Below, in pieces: positions 59,870 to 64,000 of a DNA stretch of 64,000 nucleotides. This DNA comes from Actinomycetota bacterium. GTDB taxonomy: Bacteria; Actinomycetota; Thermoleophilia; Solirubrobacterales; Solirubrobacteraceae. Position 1 is the stretch's first letter; each line of letters opens with the position of its first letter. The position numbers were made by a program, and so were the translations under genes. The stretch spans positions 1-64,000 of the forward strand of contig WLNJ01000002.1 of assembly GCA_009699865.1 (NCBI GenBank). Direction: 5' to 3'. Below the pieces are notes generated by a model. It was not told the origin of the DNA. It ran no database searches and was given only the letters and a program-made list of their open reading frames with translations.

Positions 59870-62266
59870 ATGGGATCACGAGGTAGAGCAGCAGGAGTTG
59901 CTGGTTTAGTAGCAGCCGGACTTCTGATGGCAGCGCCCGTCCAGGCATCCACCCCGACGCTCCTCAGCGGAGGTCTCAACACCGCGACCTCATCCCTCGG
60001 GCTCTGGCTCAAGGTTGGAACCAAGACTTACAAGGCCGGTTCGATGGTCAGCTCAACCACCGCCGGCAACGGGACCAAGACGATCATCTTCTCTACCTCA
60101 GACCCTGCCAAGAGGAAGATCAGCGTCACACTCGGCGCAGCATCCGGTGGGATCCGCGCCCTGTCAGCCGTGTCCACAGGAGGCCCCGGGGCACCGGACT
60201 CCATCGGAATTGACTTCAAGGCCGTCAAGAACGAACGCTGGTTTGGGTTTGGCGAGCGAGCAGACATGGTCTCCCGCGGGGGCACGGCCGGTGCCTCAAC
60301 GGTCGAAAACTACGTGTCCGACGGTCCATGGCAGCCAAATGAGTGGCGTGGAGTCGGTGCGACCCTTCCGCCGGGTGGCTCGCGCGGCCGAATGGACTCC
60401 ACCTACTTCCCAGTCCCATGGACGCTCTCCACGAGGGGCTACGGCGTCCTAATCGACCGGAATGACACAAGCCACTTCACGTTCGGTGGCAAGACGGCCA
60501 AGACCTGGTCTGTCGACGTTGCCGGTGGCACACTCGCTCTCCGTGTCTTCGCGGGTGGCACGCCAGCCCAGACCCTTGCGCTCTACACCCAGACAACCGG
60601 ACGACAGCCTGCCGCTGCGGCCCCATGGTATTTCGGGCCCTGGTTCCAAGCCCCCGGCGACCCCGCAACACAGATCGCAACCCTCAAGTCTGCTGGCTCA
60701 CCCACATCAGTCTCAATGACGTACAGCCACTACCTGCCCTGCGGGTCGGATCGCGGCAATGAGCAGTCCATGATTAACCGGGCCAACCTCTGGCACGGCG
60801 CGGGGATGGCTGTGACGACCTACTTCAACCCAATGGTCTGCGACACGTACAGCGAAGCCTTCGACCCGGCATCAGCAGCCGGCGCACTCACAAAGACCAG
60901 CTCGGGGACCCCGTATGTCTATCGCTACGTCGCGTCGCAGACTTTCCATGTCGGGCAGTACGACTTCAGCAATCCGCTCGGTGTCAGCCAGTTCCAAGGC
61001 CTCCTGCAGCGCGCGGTAGATCACGGCTACGACGGGTGGATGGAGGACTTCGGCGAGTACACACCGCTCGATTCAGTCGCCTCCGACGGAACGCCAGCGG
61101 GCCAAATGCACAATGTCTACCCACGCCTCTACCACAAGGCTGCCTCCGACTTCGCAGCAACGGTTGAACGTCCACTTGCCCGCTTCCAGCGGTCCGGCTG
61201 GTCCGGGACAGCCCAGTACGCCCAAGTTGTCTGGGGCGGCGACCCAAGCACTGACTGGGGCTTTGACGGCCTCTCCTCAGTAGTCAAGAACGGCATCGGC
61301 ATGGGCCTCTCGGGAGTGAGCCTCTGGGGCTCAGACATTGGCGGATACTTCTCGCTCTCAAGCTCGGTTGCACTCCTCTCAGAGGAACTACTGAAGCGCT
61401 GGGTGGAGGTTGGATTCGCCTCCGGAGTGATGCGCAACGAAACCGATGGAGTAACTGCCAGCTACGTTCCACGACCTCAGGTGACCGGCACGGCGGTGCT
61501 TCCAATCTGGACCAAGTACTCCAAGCTGCGCACGCAGATGTATCCGTACCTTGCCGCGGCGCAGAAGCAGTACGACGCGACCGGCATGCCGATGATGCGC
61601 GCCCTGATGCTCAACTGGCCTAAGGACGCAAAGGCAATCGCCGCCGACGATGAATACCAGTTCGGCCCAGACCTTCTGGTCGCCCCCGTGCTGGCAGCGG
61701 GCGCAACCACCCGTAAGGCCTACCTGCCATCAGGCTCATGGGTTGACCTCTGGCGCTCGGCTCGGATGAACCCATCAACCGGAGCCTTGGAGCCAACCGG
61801 GTCAACTGTCCTCGCGGGCGGCGCCGACCGCACCGTGGCCGCTCCAATCGACCAGATTCCACTGTTTGTCAAGGCCGGGGCTGCGATCCCACTGATCAGC
61901 CCCGACGTGTGGACTCTGAGCAACTACGGCACGGGCGTGGTTCATCTTTCAGACCGCCAAGACCAGCGCCGCATCGTGGCATTCCCTCGGGGCGCCTGGA
62001 CCGGCGCACTCGGGCCAGGCGAGACCCTCAGCTCCACTGAGGGAACGAACACATGGGCACTTGCGATTGGTGGCTCAGCCACGCGCACCTACTCAATCGA
62101 AGCAGCCCTGGGGACGCTGAACAAGCCGTTCGTCCCGTGTGTCGTGAAGCTCGGGACTGCCACGCTTCCGACTAGCGCCTGGAGCTACAACGCCACATCC
62201 AAGGTGCTGAAGGTATCCGCGACGACTAGGACCGGAACCGTCACAGCCAAGAGCAGCTGCACCTAG
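59870..62266 (+). CDS. Secreted glycoside hydrolase family 31 enzyme
   Basis: A 798-residue exported alpha-glycosidase. A signal peptide (about 1-27, ending APVQAS) is followed by a beta-sandwich, then the GH31 barrel with the nucleophile Asp in YDGWMEDFGEYTP (about 395), the acid/base Asp in SLWGSDIGGYF (about 480), and a C-terminal beta region with PDLLVAPVLA. The nucleophile motif W-M-E-D-F-G-E-Y resembles sulfoquinovosidase and alpha-glucosidase subgroups, but the QQRxW-type sulfonate pocket is not obvious, so the substrate is open. ATG 59870 follows GGGGGAGG by 7 nt; an upstream in-frame GTG (59816) is less likely. Confidence 0.93.
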   Translation: MGSRGRAAGVAGLVAAGLLMAAPVQASTPTLLSGGLNTATSSLGLWLKVGTKTYKAGSMVSSTTAGNGTKTIIFSTSDPAKRKISVTLGAASGGIRALSAVSTGGPGAPDSIGIDFKAVKNERWFGFGERADMVSRGGTAGASTVENYVSDGPWQPNEWRGVGATLPPGGSRGRMDSTYFPVPWTLSTRGYGVLIDRNDTSHFTFGGKTAKTWSVDVAGGTLALRVFAGGTPAQTLALYTQTTGRQPAAAAPWYFGPWFQAPGDPATQIATLKSAGSPTSVSMTYSHYLPCGSDRGNEQSMINRANLWHGAGMAVTTYFNPMVCDTYSEAFDPASAAGALTKTSSGTPYVYRYVASQTFHVGQYDFSNPLGVSQFQGLLQRAVDHGYDGWMEDFGEYTPLDSVASDGTPAGQMHNVYPRLYHKAASDFAATVERPLARFQRSGWSGTAQYAQVVWGGDPSTDWGFDGLSSVVKNGIGMGLSGVSLWGSDIGGYFSLSSSVALLSEELLKRWVEVGFASGVMRNETDGVTASYVPRPQVTGTAVLPIWTKYSKLRTQMYPYLAAAQKQYDATGMPMMRALMLNWPKDAKAIAADDEYQFGPDLLVAPVLAAGATTRKAYLPSGSWVDLWRSARMNPSTGALEPTGSTVLAGGADRTVAAPIDQIPLFVKAGAAIPLISPDVWTLSNYGTGVVHLSDRQDQRRIVAFPRGAWTGALGPGETLSSTEGTNTWALAIGGSATRTYSIEAALGTLNKPFVPCVVKLGTATLPTSAWSYNATSKVLKVSATTRTGTVTAKSSCT

Positions 62267-62303
62267 CCAATAGCCCAACCTGACCTACCACCCTGGCCGT
62301 GGG

Positions 62304-63389
62304 TCAGGCTGGTGCGGTGAGGGTGGGGTAGTCGGTGTACCCCTCTGCTCCACCGCCGTAAAACGTCTTGGCGTCGGACTCGGTCAACTCAGCACCGAGC
62401 CGAATGCGTTCGACAAGATCAGGGTTGGAGATAAAACGGCGTCCGTAGCAGTAGAGATCGGCGCGGCCGTCAGCAAGGAGCTTGTCGGCCTCCCCCGGAT
62501 CCCAGTCCGTGAAGAAATTCGAGTTTGCGATCAATGTCCCAGTCCAATGCTCCCGGACAAGGTCCAACCCCGACCACCCTGTGTCTGGTGGTGATTCCAT
62601 CGCGTGGACGTATGCAAGGCCCAATTCATTCAGCTGCTCCAGCAGGACGGGGTAAGTATTGAGCGCGTCGGTCTCCGAAATGTCATTGACATTTTGACCT
62701 GGGCTGATCCGGATTCCAACCCGCTCAGCACCGATCCGCTCGGCCACAAGCTTTGCGGTCTCCACGACAAACCGAACGCGTCCATTGACGTCAGTGCCAT
62801 AGCCGTCGTCCCTGAGGTTTGTCACATCCGAAAGGAACTCGTGGAGCAGATACCCGTTTGCCGAGTGGAGCTCAATGCCGTCAAAGCCGGCCTCTATCGC
62901 GTTGGCCGAAGCAGTCGCGTAATGCTCCTGTACCTCTACAAGCTCGTCGGTCTCCAATGCTCTTGGCATGGGGAGTGGAAGCTTCTCGCCCTCGATACGC
63001 GCGAGGCCTTCTGGCTGAACCGCACTCGGAGCGACAGGAGTCAGGCCCCCGGGAATGATGCGGGGGTGGCTGATTCTGCCCCCGTGCATGACTTGTACGA
63101 AGATCAGCCCTCCGGCCTCATGCACTGCATCGGTAACCAGTCGCCAGCCCTCAATCTGTTCAGGAGTCTCAAGGCCCGGCTGACCGGGGTATGACTTTCC
63201 CGAGTGATGGGGGAATGCTCCCTCCGCGACGATCAGGCCGGCCGAGGCTCGCTGGGCGTAGTAGTCGGCATTCAGAGGTCCCATTACTCCGTCGGCTGAA
63301 GCCCGCATGCGAGTCAAGGGAGCCATCACAACGCTGTTTGGCAGCTCCAACTGGCCTACGCGGTTCGGTGCGAGAAGATGATCAAACAT
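62304..63389 (-). CDS. Old Yellow Enzyme-family flavin oxidoreductase
   Basis: A 361-residue FMN TIM-barrel ene-reductase: VVMAPLTRMRAS, GLIVAEGAFPHHSG, VQVMHGGRISHP, FDGIELHSANGYLLHEFLSDVTNLRDDGYG, VGIRISPG and LANSNFF-like segment IANSNFFTDWDPGEADKLL. The H-S-A-N and R-D-D-x-Y-G motifs are those of the N-ethylmaleimide reductase group. It reduces activated alkenes or nitrate esters with NAD(P)H. TAGGTT 8 nt before the ATG suggests a leaderless mRNA. Confidence 0.94.
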   Translation of the reverse strand: MFDHLLAPNRVGQLELPNSVVMAPLTRMRASADGVMGPLNADYYAQRASAGLIVAEGAFPHHSGKSYPGQPGLETPEQIEGWRLVTDAVHEAGGLIFVQVMHGGRISHPRIIPGGLTPVAPSAVQPEGLARIEGEKLPLPMPRALETDELVEVQEHYATASANAIEAGFDGIELHSANGYLLHEFLSDVTNLRDDGYGTDVNGRVRFVVETAKLVAERIGAERVGIRISPGQNVNDISETDALNTYPVLLEQLNELGLAYVHAMESPPDTGWSGLDLVREHWTGTLIANSNFFTDWDPGEADKLLADGRADLYCYGRRFISNPDLVERIRLGAELTESDAKTFYGGGAEGYTDYPTLTAPA

Positions 63390-63397
63390 TGAGGGGG

Positions 63398-63403
63398 AAC
63401 CTA
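63398..63403 (-). promoter_or_regulatory. Candidate leaderless -10 box
   Basis: TAGGTT on the minus strand, 8 nt before the ATG at 63389. Confidence 0.5.
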
Positions 63404-63431
63404 GCGCCCCTGCCCGCTGTGCGCGCGACCC

Positions 63432-63881
63432 TCAGCTGTCGCTGCAGGCCAGGCCGTAGATCTTGCGCGGAACCGGCGATGGCTGAACGCATACCTTCTC
63501 TCGCTGCTGAGGCACCCAGAAGGGACCCTCAGCCTGAAAAACAAAGGTAGTCAGGTAACCGGCTTCCCCACCCGTGCCAGCGAGGACAACCATCCACCCA
63601 TCAGCGCAAACGTTCTGACTCATGGCGACCTCCTTGGCGTGAAGCGCGGCCTGCGCGGCCTTAAGCGCCGCGGCGGCCGTGCACTTGGCACTGCCGCCTC
63701 CGATCAGCTTGGGAGCAGTTGTCGTAGGGACAGTGGTCGTCGCTCCAGAAGCTGAAGCCGATCCGTGGGCTGTCGTCTTGGCCTCGGGTTGAAGCGATCC
63801 AGAAGCCCCCGCCCCAGTTCCGCACGCCGAAAGGAGAACCGCGGCCGCGAGCATGAAGCCAATTGGGTAGCGCTTGAGCAT
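63432..63881 (-). CDS. Small lipoprotein, unknown
   Basis: A 149-residue predicted lipoprotein: basic start MLKRYPIG, hydrophobic stretch and lipobox LLSACGTG (Cys about 20), a Ser/Thr/Ala-rich linker (about 25-60), then a domain of about 90 residues with four cysteines (KCTAAAALKAAQAALH, QNVCADGWMVVLAGTG, VCVQPSPVP, LACSDS) that may form two disulfides. Fold not recognised. The ATG at 63881 is preferred to a longer frame because it starts the signal peptide and follows TACCCT by 8 nt. Confidence 0.8.
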   Translation of the reverse strand: MLKRYPIGFMLAAAVLLSACGTGAGASGSLQPEAKTTAHGSASASGATTTVPTTTAPKLIGGGSAKCTAAAALKAAQAALHAKEVAMSQNVCADGWMVVLAGTGGEAGYLTTFVFQAEGPFWVPQQREKVCVQPSPVPRKIYGLACSDS

Positions 63882-63889
63882 TGATCGGC

Positions 63890-63895
63890 AGGGTA
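63890..63895 (-). promoter_or_regulatory. Candidate leaderless -10 box
   Basis: TACCCT on the minus strand, 8 nt before the ATG at 63881. Confidence 0.5.
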
Positions 63896-63913
63896 CAGGC
63901 CCAAACACGGCCC

Positions 63914-63919
63914 TACAAT
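63914..63919 (+). promoter_or_regulatory. Candidate leaderless -10 box
   Basis: TACAAT, 6 nt before the ATG at 63926, divergent from the lipoprotein promoter. Confidence 0.5.
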
Positions 63920-63925
63920 CCAAGA

Positions 63926-64000
63926 ATGACCAGCGATTCACAGCGGGAGCTCCGTCAGGCACTACTCACCCTGCACGGGCTGTTGCTAGCAGCGCAGGTT
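63926..64000 (+). CDS. Start of a gene cut by the window end
   Basis: An open frame MTSDSQRELRQALLTLHG continues to the last base. The TACAAT box 6 nt upstream and the absence of any other gene here support a real start. Twenty-five residues, helical and amphipathic, are too few to identify it. Confidence 0.5.
   Translation, partial: MTSDSQRELRQALLTLHGLLLAAQV

Overview
The window looks like a chromosomal segment of a high-GC Actinomycetota bacterium. The evidence is the SOS operator form CGAAC-N4-GTTCG, the imuB/dnaE2 mutasome, a glucosyl-3-phosphoglycerate synthase, TadE-type pseudopilin genes, many GTG/TTG starts and about fifteen genes with a TANNNT box 6-8 bases before the start codon (probable leaderless mRNAs). 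A deep-branching class such as Thermoleophilia would fit the gene content, but that is inference. Gene order is compact. No insertion sequence, prophage, integrase, CRISPR array or rRNA was seen.

Layout: 1-2982 (minus) glutamine synthetase (3' end cut by the window), an HxlR regulator, small proteins and a membrane-anchored cytochrome c. 2995-10694: SOS block of dnaE2, a DUF6504-like gene and imuB behind a LexA box, then rnpB, two paralogous membrane proteins, and lexA with its own LexA box. 10791-16632: tRNA-Leu, secG, cytochrome c maturation genes in two divergent sets (ccmI-like/F/E minus, thioredoxin-like and ccmH plus), a small regulator and tRNA-Gly. 16641-22338: argS, rlmH, a phosphoesterase, a lipoprotein/Ser-Thr kinase pair, tgt. 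22386-29861: gpmI-tpiA-pgk-gap-rapZ-uvrC on the minus strand. 29902-32154: a molybdopterin oxidoreductase.

32178-34712 holds four packed minus-strand genes: two TadE-like pseudopilins, an unrecognised protein, and an unusual fusion of a pseudopilin-like anchor, a VanY-type carboxypeptidase and a lytic transglycosylase. 34816-41208 is the phosphate block: response regulator, DUF47 protein, phoU and pstBACS, with four tandem 11-bp PHO-box-like repeats before pstS. 41486-50643: a secreted hydrolase, a lipid cluster (crotonase, AcrA1-like reductase fusion, TesB-like thioesterase), another large protein with a pseudopilin-like N terminus, and an ABC exporter.

50756-64000: GpgS; a five-gene minus-strand run (polysaccharide deacetylase, 3D-domain protein, LOG-family protein, class-I glutamine amidotransferase, FMN/Fe-S glutamate-synthase-like protein); an acyl-CoA dehydrogenase with a palindrome-rich promoter; an SDR; a glyoxalase-fold protein; a secreted GH31 glycosidase; an Old Yellow Enzyme; a lipoprotein; and the start of one more gene. 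The observations most worth follow-up are the pseudopilin/wall-hydrolase cluster, the amidotransferase/glutamate-synthase-domain pairing, the widespread leaderless signature, the PHO-box repeats and the acyl-CoA dehydrogenase operator.
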